From NCBI RefSeq assembly GCF_004795105.1, contig NZ_SSBL01000003.1:186001-250000 (forward strand): 64,000 nucleotides of DNA. The letters run 5' to 3'. The first letter of the stretch is position 1. Each line of letters begins with the position of its first letter. Both the position numbers and the translations under genes were made by a program. Source of the DNA: Streptomyces sp. A0642 (GTDB lineage: Bacteria; Actinomycetota; Actinomycetes; Streptomycetales; Streptomycetaceae). The notes below the pieces were generated by a model. The model did no database searches. It was given only the letters and a program-made list of their open reading frames with translations, and was not told where the DNA came from. Below, in pieces: positions 16,517 to 27,372 of the stretch.

Positions 16517-17668
16517 ATGAACTCCGCGCGTCACGGCGAACCGAAGAGGATGATGCACGCTGTCGGGCGGCGGGTCAGGGAGAACCTGTGGCCCGTGCTC
16601 CAGCAGGCCGCGGCGGCCGCGCTCTCCTGGTGGATCGCCCGGCAGGTCTTCGACCACCACGTCCCGCTCTTCGCTCCGATCGCCACCCTCGTCGCGCTCA
16701 ACACTCCCGTCGGCGGACGCGGCACCAACGCGGTGCGGGTCGTGTCGGGGGTGATCGCGGGTGTCGTCGTCGGGGCGCTCGCCTACCGCTTCCTGGGCCA
16801 CGGCGCGCCGTCCGTCGGCGTGGCCGTCCTGTGCGCGCTCCTGGTCGCCCTCCTGATCGACGGCCAGCGCATCACCATGGCCCAGGCCGCGGTGGGTGCC
16901 GTGATCTCCGTGGCCGCCGGGCAGCAAGCGGGTGTCGTGCGGGTGGAGGACGCGCTGCTGGGAGCCGGTGTGGCGCTCGTGTTCAGCCAGCTCCTCTTCC
17001 CCCCGCACCCGCTCGCCCTGCTGAGGCGAGCCGAGACCGCCACGCTGCAGGGGCTGAGCAGGGCACTGGAACTGTCGGCGCGGGCCCTGGAGGCGTCGGC
17101 CGACGAGCGGACCGCTCAGCCGTGGGAGGAGCTGCGGCCCGTGTACGCCGTGCTGAACGACCTCGGCGGAACGCGGGAGGACGCCATCGCCGTGGCCCGG
17201 CGCACCCCCCATTGGCGGGGTCGCCAGGGCCCCATCCACCAGGAGATCGCCTCCACGCGCCGGCTGGACCTGCTCGGCAACAGCTGCCTCACACTCATCC
17301 GCGGCGCCTCGGCGCTCGATACGGCACACCGACAGGGCTTCGCCCACACCGTGAGGGACCTGGCCGGAGTCCTGGGAAGCCTGGCAGCCGCACCCGGAAG
17401 CCGGGCCGTACGCCGCCACGCGGCCGGCTGGGCCCTCGGTATCGTCCGGGGCAGCCCGGAGGCCGGTCCGGCCCTCCCGGTCGCGGTGTGGGAAAGCGTA
17501 CGACTGGTCGTCGGGGACGTCGTGGTCTTCGCGGGCGCCGACGCGGACCGGGCCCAGCAGGCGGTGCGCGAGGGGGCCACTGAGGTACGCCTCGGAGCCC
17601 CCCCGGACCTCCGGTGGCCGTCGCCCCGGCCGCGCCGCCGGGGCCGGCACGGGCCCCCGGCCCCCTGA
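16517..17668 (+). CDS. FUSC / aromatic acid exporter-like membrane protein
   Basis: A 383-residue protein whose N-terminal half contains about six hydrophobic segments (APIATLVALNTPVGGRGTNAV, VSGVIAGVVVGALAYRFLG, VAVLCALLVALLIDG, AGVALVFSQLLFP). This matches the N-terminal membrane half of the fusaric-acid-resistance/aromatic-acid-exporter family. The C-terminal half is soluble, mostly helical and Ala/Arg-rich. It is shorter than full-length double-module FUSC proteins but normal for actinobacterial single-module members. It starts 8 bases after the dehydrogenase stop; ATG 16517 is chosen, but ATG 16550 or 16553 after GAAGAGG is an alternative. The transported compound is unknown. Confidence 0.8.
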   Translation: MNSARHGEPKRMMHAVGRRVRENLWPVLQQAAAAALSWWIARQVFDHHVPLFAPIATLVALNTPVGGRGTNAVRVVSGVIAGVVVGALAYRFLGHGAPSVGVAVLCALLVALLIDGQRITMAQAAVGAVISVAAGQQAGVVRVEDALLGAGVALVFSQLLFPPHPLALLRRAETATLQGLSRALELSARALEASADERTAQPWEELRPVYAVLNDLGGTREDAIAVARRTPHWRGRQGPIHQEIASTRRLDLLGNSCLTLIRGASALDTAHRQGFAHTVRDLAGVLGSLAAAPGSRAVRRHAAGWALGIVRGSPEAGPALPVAVWESVRLVVGDVVVFAGADADRAQQAVREGATEVRLGAPPDLRWPSPRPRRRGRHGPPAP

Positions 17669-17748
17669 GGTGCGGTCGACCGGGTCGCGGTCATGCCCTT
17701 CGGGGGCGGTTCGAGTGACGCCACAGAGGAAGAATCGTTTCTACGGTT

Positions 17749-18075
17749 ATGAGAGTCCTGAGTACCCCTGATGCTCCCACGGCAGTCGGCCTCGGTTCCG
17801 CTTCTCTGGCCGCGGAAAGCCACTCGCCCGGGAGGCACGGAAGCGCTCCCGGGCGTGGGCTGAGAGATCTTCTGCCTGCGGCGCGGGGCCATGCGGTCAG
17901 GCGGGAGAGGGAGAGCGCGCCCCTGTACGCGGAGTTGGCGAAGACCTGGGCCGCGCGCGGGCACACCCTTCCGGGCGTGCCGGATCCGGAATGGCACCGC
18001 CTGATCTCGCTTCGGCACCTCCACGAGGAAACAGAGCGAACGCTCCGCAAGCTCCGTCTCGAGGCCCTTCAGTAG
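17749..18075 (+). CDS. Hypothetical protein
   Basis: A 108-residue frame with a disordered Gly/Ser/Pro-rich N-terminal half and a helical, protein-like C-terminal half (PLYAELAKTWAARGHTLPG and EWHRLISLRHLHEETERTL). I do not recognise a named family, though short Streptomyces proteins with a similar YAELA.TWAA.GR..PG.PD.EW pattern are familiar. The start ATG 17749 has only a weak, distant GAGGAAG. No function can be assigned. It runs in the same direction as the preceding operon but after an 80-base gap. Confidence 0.5.
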   Translation: MRVLSTPDAPTAVGLGSASLAAESHSPGRHGSAPGRGLRDLLPAARGHAVRRERESAPLYAELAKTWAARGHTLPGVPDPEWHRLISLRHLHEETERTLRKLRLEALQ

Positions 18076-18193
18076 CCCGGGAACCCTCGGGGCCGGCGAC
18101 GCCGTCGTGACATGTCCGCGGGGTCAGCGCAGGCGCTTCCGGCGACGGTCTGATGTTCGGACAGGGCGACTAGAGACATCCGAAAGGGTGACA

Positions 18194-18934
18194 AGTGTGC
18201 TCAGCGCGGTTCCCACGCGTTCGGTCCACGTTGGCTTCTGCGTGGAATCAAGAAGGTTGTGGGAGCGGCACGCCGTCCTGGCCGAGGCTTTTTGCGGCGC
18301 GGACGAAAGCGTGCGTGCGGCCCAGTCGCTATGTGAACAGGCTCAGGCCGAGCGGGCGCGAAGGCTGGCCGCTTTCGCCGTCACGGTGGGCAGTGATGGT
18401 GCCGTCGCCGAACTGCTGGGTGTCAAAGAACGTGAGGTGCGCATGGCCCGCCGGACCGTGGGCAGGGCCGACGCCCGCTCGTTCGCGGATTCCTTGCTTG
18501 CCCACCCGTCCTCGGGTGCCTCGGAAAGGGTGCGCAGCGCCTCCGGGAACAGCGCGGTGGGTGTTCCCCTGGGAGCGCCCCCACCAGGGCGGCCCCTGTC
18601 CGCCATCCCGTCCCCCCGGCCCGAATGGCCGTCGGTCCCACCGGTGTCGCCAGGTGCGGAGGAATGGCCGCCTGTGCGGCGTGAAGGAGGCCGCCATCGG
18701 CGCCTGGTGAACGAACCCGCGGCAACCGTGCGACGCTCGCCGGACTACGGCCGAGTCGATCCTTCGTACGCCGACGACTCCTGGTCGCCGCCGATCCAGG
18801 GGCACGACCTCACGGAACCGGGTGAAGGCCACCCCTCCTCTGTGTATGAGTGGAGCGCTGAACAGTGGGCGTCGGGGCACAGAGGAGGGACGCCCTCCTA
18901 CGGTTCGCGTCGCATCGAGGTTCTTGACGTTTGA
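18194..18934 (+). CDS. Hypothetical protein with helix-turn-helix-like N-terminal domain
   Basis: A roughly 246-residue protein. The N-terminal 110 residues are helical and contain SDGAVAELLGVKEREVRMA followed by RRTVGRADARSFADSLL, which looks like a small DNA-binding helix-turn-helix found in hypothetical proteins of actinobacteria. The remaining part is disordered and Pro/Ser/Arg-rich with no recognisable domain. I chose GTG 18194 because GAAAGG lies six bases before it; GTG 18188 and ATG 18107 are other possible starts. It ends near a terminator hairpin facing the convergent xylanase gene. No function can be assigned beyond possible DNA binding. Confidence 0.65.
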   Translation, partial: SVLSAVPTRSVHVGFCVESRRLWERHAVLAEAFCGADESVRAAQSLCEQAQAERARRLAAFAVTVGSDGAVAELLGVKEREVRMARRTVGRADARSFADSLLAHPSSGASERVRSASGNSAVGVPLGAPPPGRPLSAIPSPRPEWPSVPPVSPGAEEWPPVRREGGRHRRLVNEPAATVRRSPDYGRVDPSYADDSWSPPIQGHDLTEPGEGHPSSVYEWSAEQWASGHRGGTPSYGSRRIEVLDV

Positions 18935-18999
18935 AGAAACGTTCACTCAGCCACCGCGTGATCTGCGGGAGTCGGTGCACCCCCTCGATCACACGGTGG

Positions 19000-19038
19000 C
19001 CGGTCCGGCCCGGCGCGAGAGCGCGTGAGCCGGACCGG
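19000..19038. terminator. Bidirectional hairpin terminator
   Basis: Perfect 10-base arms (CCGGTCCGGC and GCCGGACCGG) enclose a GC-rich loop that can fold further. The hairpin lies between the convergent hypothetical gene and the xylanase gene, which ends at 19047. Confidence 0.7.
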
Positions 19039-19046
19039 GCGGGTCG

Positions 19047-21615
<2,569 letters not shown>

Positions 21616-23187
21616 TCACGCTTGTCCGGCCCAGGCGCCGCGCACGACGAAAGAAGCCTGGCCGGCGAAGGTCCGGGTGCCGTCGGAGCCGTCGAGCCAG
21701 ATGCCTGCGTCGCGGTGGCGGAGCACCGAGCCGGGGTAGTTGTGCGCGTGCAGGGTCACGGATCCGGCGACCGCCCCGGGGCTCGGACAGAAGGTGGCGT
21801 CCTCCCGGAACAGTTCGCTGCCGTCGTAGGCGCTCAGACGCAGCCGCAGGTCACGATGGCGCAGATAGCGGCCGTCGGCGGCGCGGAAGGTGACACACCG
21901 GGTGTCGGCCATCCCCCGGACGACCGAGAAGGTACCCCGCTGCCGGGCCTGCGCGTCGCTGGACGCGGTGACGCGGCCGAGTGCCGGAAAGTCGCCGGTG
22001 TACGTGAGATAGGAGCCGGGCTCGTCCACGGATTCCAGCGACCGCGCGCCCAGCGGGACGGCGGCGGCGGGCGCGGTGGGTGAGGGGCCGGCGGACGGCG
22101 TGGCGGGCGGAGTGGTGCGTGAGGGGACCGGCGTGGGATCGGCGACCGCCGGGGCGGCGCCGGCGCCGGGCGTCCGGTGCGAGGGTTCCGGCCAGGTCGC
22201 ACAGGTGGCCGCCCCGGTGACGAACACCGCGCCGACGGCCAGGGAGACCAGGGGATGGGCGGTCACCAGGGAGAGCTTTCCGGCGAGCACGCCGTGCAGA
22301 CCGCTTCCGGCCGTCGCGGTCGCCGTCACTGCTCCGGCGGCGGGTGCGGTGGCCAGCCCGGCGGTGCTCATCGCCGTGTTCGAGAGCAGACCCTTGGCGA
22401 CCAGGGCGGAGACGAGTCCGGCCGGGATCGCGAGCGGGGCGAGGCTGAGGGGAAGCCGCTCGGCCGGGATCCGTTGTGCCGCCGTCGCCGCGCAGACCGG
22501 GCAGGCGCGGGTGTGCCGCGCGATGCGCTTGCGCCATACCGAGCTACGCAGACCGTCCCAGCCGACGACGGTCTCGTCCAACTGCCGGCAGCGCTGATCG
22601 GCTTCCAGCGCGGCGACGATCGTCCGGCCCAGCTCCAGTTGCTCCCGCATGCGTTGTACGCGCACCCCGACATGGGCGACGGTGAGCCCCGTCGCGGCGG
22701 CGATGTCCTCACGGGTCAGCGAGCCGGCGCACTCCTGCCACCACAGCGACAGCAGCACCTGATGGTCCGGGTCGAGCCACCGGCCGGCCTCGACGGCCTG
22801 CCGGCGCTCGTCCGACACATGCAGACGCAGCATCGTCACATCGTCGGGTTCGGCGCCGGCGTCCGGTATCTGATGGGCCTCGTCGAGGACCGCGGTCCGC
22901 TGGGCGAAGGCGTACTGACGGTGCCGGTGGGTACTGATCTGGTGCAGTGTGATCGCCACCAGCCAGGACCGGAAGCTCTCCGGGGCACGGAGGGCAGGCA
23001 GGTCACGCACCACGCGCAGCAGGGTCTCCTGGACGACGTCGTCGACGTCGGCGTGCCCTCTCAGCGCGCGCCCCACGATGTTGTAGAGCAACGGCAGGTA
23101 GGTGGCGATCAGCTCCTCGCGCGCCCGGTCGTCACCGGCCTGCGCTGCGACGACCAGCCCCGCGTGGTCGGTGTCGGTGAGCCTCAT
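21616..23187 (-). CDS. One-piece ECF sigma factor / zinc-finger anti-sigma / membrane / CBM42 (AbfB) sensor
   Basis: A 523-residue fusion. Residues about 15-90 are sigma region 2 (LPLLYNIVGRALRGHADVDD and VVQETLLRVVRDLPALR), and about 130-195 are sigma region 4 (LLSLWWQECAGSLTREDIAA and HVGVRVQRMREQL). At 225-232 comes HTRACPVC, an exact H-x3-C-x2-C zinc anti-sigma motif. Hydrophobic segments at about 244-265 and 305-328 provide a membrane anchor. A Pro/Thr linker follows, then an arabinose-binding AbfB/CBM42 domain (about 383-518: SVDEPGSYLTYTGDF, YLRHRDLRLRL, VLRHRDAGIWLDG). The inferred model is an outside CBM that senses arabinan or arabinoxylan and controls the tethered sigma domain. The start ATG 23187 follows GAGGGAG. 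It is upstream of and co-directional with the xylanase gene. Confidence 0.9.
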   Translation of the reverse strand: MRLTDTDHAGLVVAAQAGDDRAREELIATYLPLLYNIVGRALRGHADVDDVVQETLLRVVRDLPALRAPESFRSWLVAITLHQISTHRHRQYAFAQRTAVLDEAHQIPDAGAEPDDVTMLRLHVSDERRQAVEAGRWLDPDHQVLLSLWWQECAGSLTREDIAAATGLTVAHVGVRVQRMREQLELGRTIVAALEADQRCRQLDETVVGWDGLRSSVWRKRIARHTRACPVCAATAAQRIPAERLPLSLAPLAIPAGLVSALVAKGLLSNTAMSTAGLATAPAAGAVTATATAGSGLHGVLAGKLSLVTAHPLVSLAVGAVFVTGAATCATWPEPSHRTPGAGAAPAVADPTPVPSRTTPPATPSAGPSPTAPAAAVPLGARSLESVDEPGSYLTYTGDFPALGRVTASSDAQARQRGTFSVVRGMADTRCVTFRAADGRYLRHRDLRLRLSAYDGSELFREDATFCPSPGAVAGSVTLHAHNYPGSVLRHRDAGIWLDGSDGTRTFAGQASFVVRGAWAGQA

Positions 23188-23515
23188 GCCACTCCCTCGG
23201 GGGAGCGATCTGCCCCGGTGGCACACTCCTCAGCGTCGGTGAACGTATCCCTCCGTGCCGAGGATGGGCAACCGCGGGGGCCGCCGCACCGACCGGCCCC
23301 CTGAACAGCCGGACTTCGCGTCCGGGACACGGAAACGCACGGCGGCTCCCACCAGAACCGCACCCGGGTGGAGGGAGCTCATCACGCTCTACGGCTCCCG
23401 CAAGCCGCAGCGCCAAAGGTGGAGCTGCTGTTCCGCGAGCGGTTCGTCGCGGACCGCCGCCGCCCGCTTCGTGACGCCCCTGGCCGCCCGGGCCGGCGAC
23501 CGGTGACCGAGCCGT
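23188..23515. other. Intergenic region upstream of the sigma/CBM42 gene
   Basis: About 330 bases between the rubredoxin stop and the sigma/CBM42 start. It should contain the promoter of the latter. Short open frames here lack ribosome binding sites and protein character, and I see no clear repeat. Confidence 0.5.
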
Positions 23516-23689
23516 TCAGGCAGGGGTGATCTCGGTCATTTCGAAGTCGGCCTTGGCGGCTCCGCAGTCGGGGCAGGACCAGTCGTCGGGGATGTCCTCC
23601 CAGCGGGTTCCGGGGGAGATGCCCTCGTCCGGCCAGCCCTCGGCCTCCGCGTAGATCCAGCCGCACACCAGGCACTGCCACGTCTTCAT
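23516..23689 (-). CDS. rubB: Rubredoxin
   Basis: A 57-residue rubredoxin with both iron-binding knuckles, CLVCGWIY near the N-terminus and CPDCGAAK near the C-terminus, and the conserved [11 protein letters not shown] segment. It carries electrons to alkane monooxygenase. The start ATG 23689 overlaps the stop of the preceding rubredoxin gene as ATGA. It is the last gene of the alkB operon. Two rubredoxins after alkB is typical of actinobacterial alkane-degradation loci; one may be the electron-transferring AlkG2 type. The symbol follows that usage, not a database match. Confidence 0.95.
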   Translation of the reverse strand: MKTWQCLVCGWIYAEAEGWPDEGISPGTRWEDIPDDWSCPDCGAAKADFEMTEITPA

Positions 23690-23865
23690 GAGGTCTCCAC
23701 GCGCTCGAAGTCGATCTTTTCGCGTACCCCGCAGTCGGGGCAGCACCAGTCATCAGGCACCTGGTCCCAGGGTGTTCCCGCGGGGAAGCCCTCGCGGGGC
23801 GCCCCGGTCCGCTCGTCGTAGAGGTAGTCGCAGACGGGGCAGACGAATCGGCGGGTCGCTGTCAC
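23686..23865 (-). CDS. rubA: Rubredoxin
   Basis: A 59-residue rubredoxin with iron ligands in CPVCDYLY and CPDCGVRE and the conserved [11 protein letters not shown] segment. It starts at GTG 23865, overlapping the alkB stop as GTGA, and its stop overlaps the next rubredoxin start, so the three proteins are translationally coupled. It should pass electrons from a rubredoxin reductase to AlkB. No reductase gene is adjacent, so the reductase must be encoded elsewhere. Confidence 0.94.
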   Translation of the reverse strand: MTATRRFVCPVCDYLYDERTGAPREGFPAGTPWDQVPDDWCCPDCGVREKIDFERVETS

Positions 23866-25031
23866 GCCGCGCCCCCGTAGCGGGCGAGGAGGGCCCGGCG
23901 GCGTGAGGGCTGGATGTTGGCGCGGGTGACGTCGCCCTCGTAGTGGGCGATGACGCGGTGGTCCATGACACGGCGCCACAGCGGGGGGAAGTAGGCCAGC
24001 ACGATCATCCCGGCGTAGCCGGCGGGCAGTTCCGGCGCCTCGTCGAAGTGGCGCAGAGCCTGGTAGCGGCGGGTGGGGTTGGCGTGGTGGTCGCTGTGCC
24101 GCTGGAGGTGGTACAGGAAGACGTTGGTGGTGACGTGGTCGCTGTTCCAGCTGTGCTTGGGGGCGCAGCGCTCGTAGCGGCCGGATTCGGTGCGCTCGCG
24201 CAGCAGCCCGTAGTGCTCGGTGTAGTTGATGACTTCGAGGAGACAGAAGCCGAAGACGGCCTGGAAGACCAGGTACGGCAGGATGCCGGGACCGAACGCG
24301 ACCGTGAGCGCGGCGAAGAGGACGAGTGACATCGCCCAGGCGTTGAGGACGTCGTTGCGCAGCGTCCAGGGGCTCTTGCCGCGCCGCTTCAGGCGGGTCT
24401 TCTCCAGGCGCCAGGCCGAGTGCAGGCTGCCGGCGACGGTGCGGGGCAGGAAGCGCCAGAAGCTTTCGCCGAGCCGGGCGCTGGCGGGGTCCTCGGGCGT
24501 GGCCACACGGACGTGGTGGCCGCGGTTGTGCTCGATGAAGAAGTGTCCGTACCAGGTCGGCGCGAGGGCGATCTTGGAGAGCCGGCGCTCGACGGATTCC
24601 TTCTTGTGGCCGAGTTCGTGCGCGGTGTTGATCCCGATGCCCGCGACGCCGCCGAGCGTGAGGGAGAGGCCCATGCGGTCCGCAGGGGAGAGGCCGCCCC
24701 GGGTGATCAGCCAGCACCCGACGACGAGCCCGGCGTACTGCACGGGAAGGTAGAGGAAGATGCACCAGCGGTAGTAGCGGTCCTGCTCCAGCCGGGCCAG
24801 CACGCTGTCCGGCGGGTTCGCGGTGTCCTTGCCCAAGAGCTGGTCGATGACCGGGACGATCACGTAGAGCAGGACGAGGCCGGTCCACCAGAACGCGCCG
24901 AGTCCGGTCGTCTCCACGAGACCCCAGGAAAGGAAGGGCAACGAGGGTACGAGGAGCCCGATGAGCCACAGATGACGCTTCGGATCGTGCCAGGTCACCG
25001 TCGCGTCCGCGGCCCCGGATGGTGCTGTCAT
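23862..25031 (-). CDS. alkB: Alkane 1-monooxygenase (AlkB)
   Basis: A 389-residue integral-membrane di-iron hydroxylase with about six hydrophobic helices. All diagnostic histidine motifs are present: HELGHKKE, EHNRGHHVRVATPEDPAS, NYTEHYGLLRE and LQRHSDHHANPTRRYQ. It oxidises medium-chain n-alkanes to 1-alkanols using electrons from rubredoxin. The start chosen is ATG 25031, eight bases after GGGGAG; TTG 25046 is possible but less likely. It is the first gene of the alkB-rubA-rubB operon and lies opposite a TetR gene. Inverted repeats between them at 25063-25102 probably repress the operon until an alkane or its oxidation product is present. Confidence 0.97.
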   Translation of the reverse strand: MTAPSGAADATVTWHDPKRHLWLIGLLVPSLPFLSWGLVETTGLGAFWWTGLVLLYVIVPVIDQLLGKDTANPPDSVLARLEQDRYYRWCIFLYLPVQYAGLVVGCWLITRGGLSPADRMGLSLTLGGVAGIGINTAHELGHKKESVERRLSKIALAPTWYGHFFIEHNRGHHVRVATPEDPASARLGESFWRFLPRTVAGSLHSAWRLEKTRLKRRGKSPWTLRNDVLNAWAMSLVLFAALTVAFGPGILPYLVFQAVFGFCLLEVINYTEHYGLLRERTESGRYERCAPKHSWNSDHVTTNVFLYHLQRHSDHHANPTRRYQALRHFDEAPELPAGYAGMIVLAYFPPLWRRVMDHRVIAHYEGDVTRANIQPSRRRALLARYGGAA

Positions 25032-25062
25032 GCGCCCACTCCCCAAGTAGGAGGACAGTTCC

Positions 25063-25102
25063 CTAACTAACCGTCAAGTAGTTAGACAGTTGGGCTAGTT
25101 AG
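25063..25102. promoter_or_regulatory. TetR operator region between alkB and its regulator
   Basis: CTAACTA (25063-25069) and TAGTTAG (25079-25085) form a perfect 7-base inverted repeat with a 9-base spacer. A further TAGTTAG half-site occurs at 25096-25102. This A/T-rich cluster lies between divergent alkB and tetR starts, as expected for an auto-regulating TetR repressor. Confidence 0.75.
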
Positions 25103-25151
25103 TGTCAAGACTTTCGACAGGGCGCGGACCGCTGACTACAGTGGGGCCACG

Positions 25152-25745
25152 ATGACAGGGTTCCGTGAAAACGTACGGTCACTGCTCCGCGAACAGGTAA
25201 TGGACGCGGCCTACGAGCTGGTCGCCGCCGAGGGCTGGGGCAGGCTGCGGCTGGCGGCGATCGCGAGGATCGCGGGCATCAGCCGGCAGACCCTCTACAA
25301 CGAGTTCGGTTCGAAGGAGGCCATCGGGCAGGCGCTCATCGCACGCGAAGCCGAACGCTTCCTGCTCGGAATCCAGGAGCAGTTGGACGCCCACCGTGAC
25401 GACCTGGAGGCCGCCGCGGCCGCGGGGGTCGGCTACACCCTGCGCCAGGCCTCCGACAACGCCCTCATCAAGGCGGTCCTCACCAGCGCGCGCGGCGGCG
25501 AGGACGACCTGCTCGCCTATCTGACCACCCGGCCCGAGCCCGTCTTCAACACCGCCACCGCCATGCTCGACGCCTACGCGGCCGACGCATGGCCCGAGGT
25601 CGACGCCGAGTCCCGCAGTCTCGCCGTCGAGACGATCGTGCGCCTGACGGTCAGTCATATCGTGCAACCCGGCGCCTCGCCCGAGGAGTCGGCCCGTCGC
25701 ATCGCCCGGATCACCGTTCTCACAGCCCGGTACCCGCGCCCCTGA
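25152..25745 (+). CDS. TetR-family regulator of the alkane operon
   Basis: A 197-residue TetR repressor with an N-terminal helix-turn-helix (about 10-60): MDAAYELVAAEGWGRLRLAA then IARIAGISRQTLYNEFGSKE. The C-terminal ligand domain is Ala-rich. It resembles the AlkX-type regulators encoded beside actinobacterial alkB genes, although those often follow the rubredoxins, whereas here the gene is divergent. The start ATG 25152 is fixed by the conserved helix-turn-helix. It probably binds the TAGTTAG repeats between the two genes and controls both. The inducer is inferred to be an alkane-derived fatty acid or alcohol. Confidence 0.9.
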   Translation: MTGFRENVRSLLREQVMDAAYELVAAEGWGRLRLAAIARIAGISRQTLYNEFGSKEAIGQALIAREAERFLLGIQEQLDAHRDDLEAAAAAGVGYTLRQASDNALIKAVLTSARGGEDDLLAYLTTRPEPVFNTATAMLDAYAADAWPEVDAESRSLAVETIVRLTVSHIVQPGASPEESARRIARITVLTARYPRP

Positions 25746-25928
25746 CGTCCGTCGGCTGCGCCACGGACGTCGGGGGCCGACGGCCGGGCGGCGCCCCCGC
25801 GTGCCCGTAGCCGCCGGCGAATCCGGTGTTCACCTCCCGTACGACCCCGCTCCACGTGGCGACCGCTTCGTTCTCGCATCCGGATCACAGGATGCTGCGG
25901 CGATGTTCCCGATGACAGGAGCCTTTAC

Positions 25929-27209
25929 GTGGTCACCCCCCGCACGTCCCTGGTGGTCCTCGCCACCGCCTTCGCCGCGCTCACCGTGACGGCGACCGGG
26001 CCCGCCCAGGCCGCCGCCTCGCTGCCCGCCGTCTCCCCGCGGGCCGAGACCGCCGCCCTGCACGACGACGAGGCGGGCGGCGACGCCGATGCCGACGACC
26101 CGGCGATCTGGCGCAACCGGGCCGACCCGGACCGCAGCCTCGTCGTCGCGACGGCGAAGCAGGGCGGACTGCGCGTGTACGACCTCGACGCCCGCGAGGT
26201 GCAGTCGGTCCCCGCACCCGCGGGACCCGGACCGGAGGACGCGCCCGGCCGCTTCAACAACGTGGACCTCGTGCACAGCGCGCGCCTCGGCGACCTGGCC
26301 GTCACCACGGACCGGGGCAACGACCGGCTGCGGATCTACCGCATCGACCGGGACCGTGCCGGTGGGCCGCTCAGCGACGTGACCGACCGAACGGTCTCCC
26401 CCGTCTTCTCGTCGTCGCAGGACGAGATCAACGAACAACGCACCGCCTACGGCCTGGCCACCTGGACCGACCCGGCGACGGGCCGCTCGTTCGCGCTGGT
26501 GAGCCGGCGCGAGCGCACCCGTCTCGCACTGCTGGAACTGACCGCCGGCGCGAACGGTTCCGTCGGCTACACCAAGGTCCGCACGCTGGACCTGCCCGCC
26601 GCCTTCCGTCTGCCGAACGGCGCTTCCTGGTCACCCTGCGCTGAGCCGGGCGAACTCCCGCAGGTGGAGGGCATGGTCGTGGACCCGGCGAACGGCACGC
26701 TGTACGCGGGCCAGGAGGACGTCGGCATCTGGCGCCTGAAGGCCGACCTCACCGGGACGCCGACGCTCATCGACAAGGTCCGCGAGTACGGCGTCCCCGG
26801 CACGTACGACGAGGCGACCGAGGAGTGCGTCGCGGGCGCCGACCCCGGCTTCGGCGGCACGAAGCTCACCGCCGACGTCGAGGGCCTGACCCTGGTCGCC
26901 GAGAAGGACGGCGACGGCCTGCTGCTCGCCTCCAGCCAGGGCGACAACACCTTCGCCGCCTACGACCGCGAGATCTCCGACGCCAACGAGTACGAGGGCG
27001 GCTTCCGCGTCACGTCGGCCACGGCGACCCTCGACGGCTCCGAGGAGTGCGACGGCGCGGCCGCGCTGGACGCACCGCTCGGCCGCCGCTACCCGAACGG
27101 CCTGCTCGTCGTCCAGGACGGCGACGACACGCCCGGCGACGGCGATCGCCCCTCGACCAACTTCAAGTTCGTCGACCTGGGCGAGGTCACCGACGCGATC
27201 GACGACTGA
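25929..27209 (+). CDS. Secreted beta-propeller phytase
   Basis: A 426-residue secreted protein of the beta-propeller phytase family. The start is GTG 25929, after AGGAG. A signal peptide (VVLATAFAALTVTATGPAQA) is followed by typical repeats: DDPAIWRNRADPDRSLVVAT, FNNVDLVHSARLGDLAVTTD, RGNDRLRIYRID, QVEGMVVDPANGTLYAGQED and NTFAAYDREISDANEYEGGF. Clusters of acidic residues (DDEAGGDADADDPAI, DGDDTPGDGDRP) fit calcium binding at the phytate site. It should release phosphate from phytate outside the cell. The upstream region from 25746 has no other gene. A terminator-like region follows the stop. Confidence 0.93.
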   Translation: MVTPRTSLVVLATAFAALTVTATGPAQAAASLPAVSPRAETAALHDDEAGGDADADDPAIWRNRADPDRSLVVATAKQGGLRVYDLDAREVQSVPAPAGPGPEDAPGRFNNVDLVHSARLGDLAVTTDRGNDRLRIYRIDRDRAGGPLSDVTDRTVSPVFSSSQDEINEQRTAYGLATWTDPATGRSFALVSRRERTRLALLELTAGANGSVGYTKVRTLDLPAAFRLPNGASWSPCAEPGELPQVEGMVVDPANGTLYAGQEDVGIWRLKADLTGTPTLIDKVREYGVPGTYDEATEECVAGADPGFGGTKLTADVEGLTLVAEKDGDGLLLASSQGDNTFAAYDREISDANEYEGGFRVTSATATLDGSEECDGAAALDAPLGRRYPNGLLVVQDGDDTPGDGDRPSTNFKFVDLGEVTDAIDD

Positions 27210-27218
27210 CCCGAGGGC

Positions 27219-27317
27219 GGGGCGGCGTCCCGTTATGGGGGTCCGCCGCCCCTGCCGTCCGCCGGCGCGTCCATGCACCGTGTGCCTGCGAGGCCATGGG
27301 CACACGGCGCGTGGACG
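27219..27317. terminator. Two consecutive hairpins after the phytase gene
   Basis: First hairpin: GGGGCGGCG (27219-27227) with CGCCGCCCC (27244-27252). Second: 19-base arms 27268-27286 and 27299-27317 that match at 17 positions around a 12-base loop. They can end phytase transcription and block read-through in both directions. Confidence 0.65.
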
Positions 27318-27372
27318 GCCTCCGCGGCTCGGCCGCGTGCTGCCGCCGAGCCCGTGAGGCGATCGGATCGGC

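Noticed and set aside
17700..17725. GGTTCGAGT stretch resembling a tRNA T-loop
   Set aside because: No acceptor stem, D-arm or anticodon arm could be folded around it.
17838..17851. CebR-box-like CGGAAGCGCTCCCG
   Set aside because: Only a partial match to TGGGAGCGCTCCCA, and it lies within a predicted reading frame rather than a promoter.
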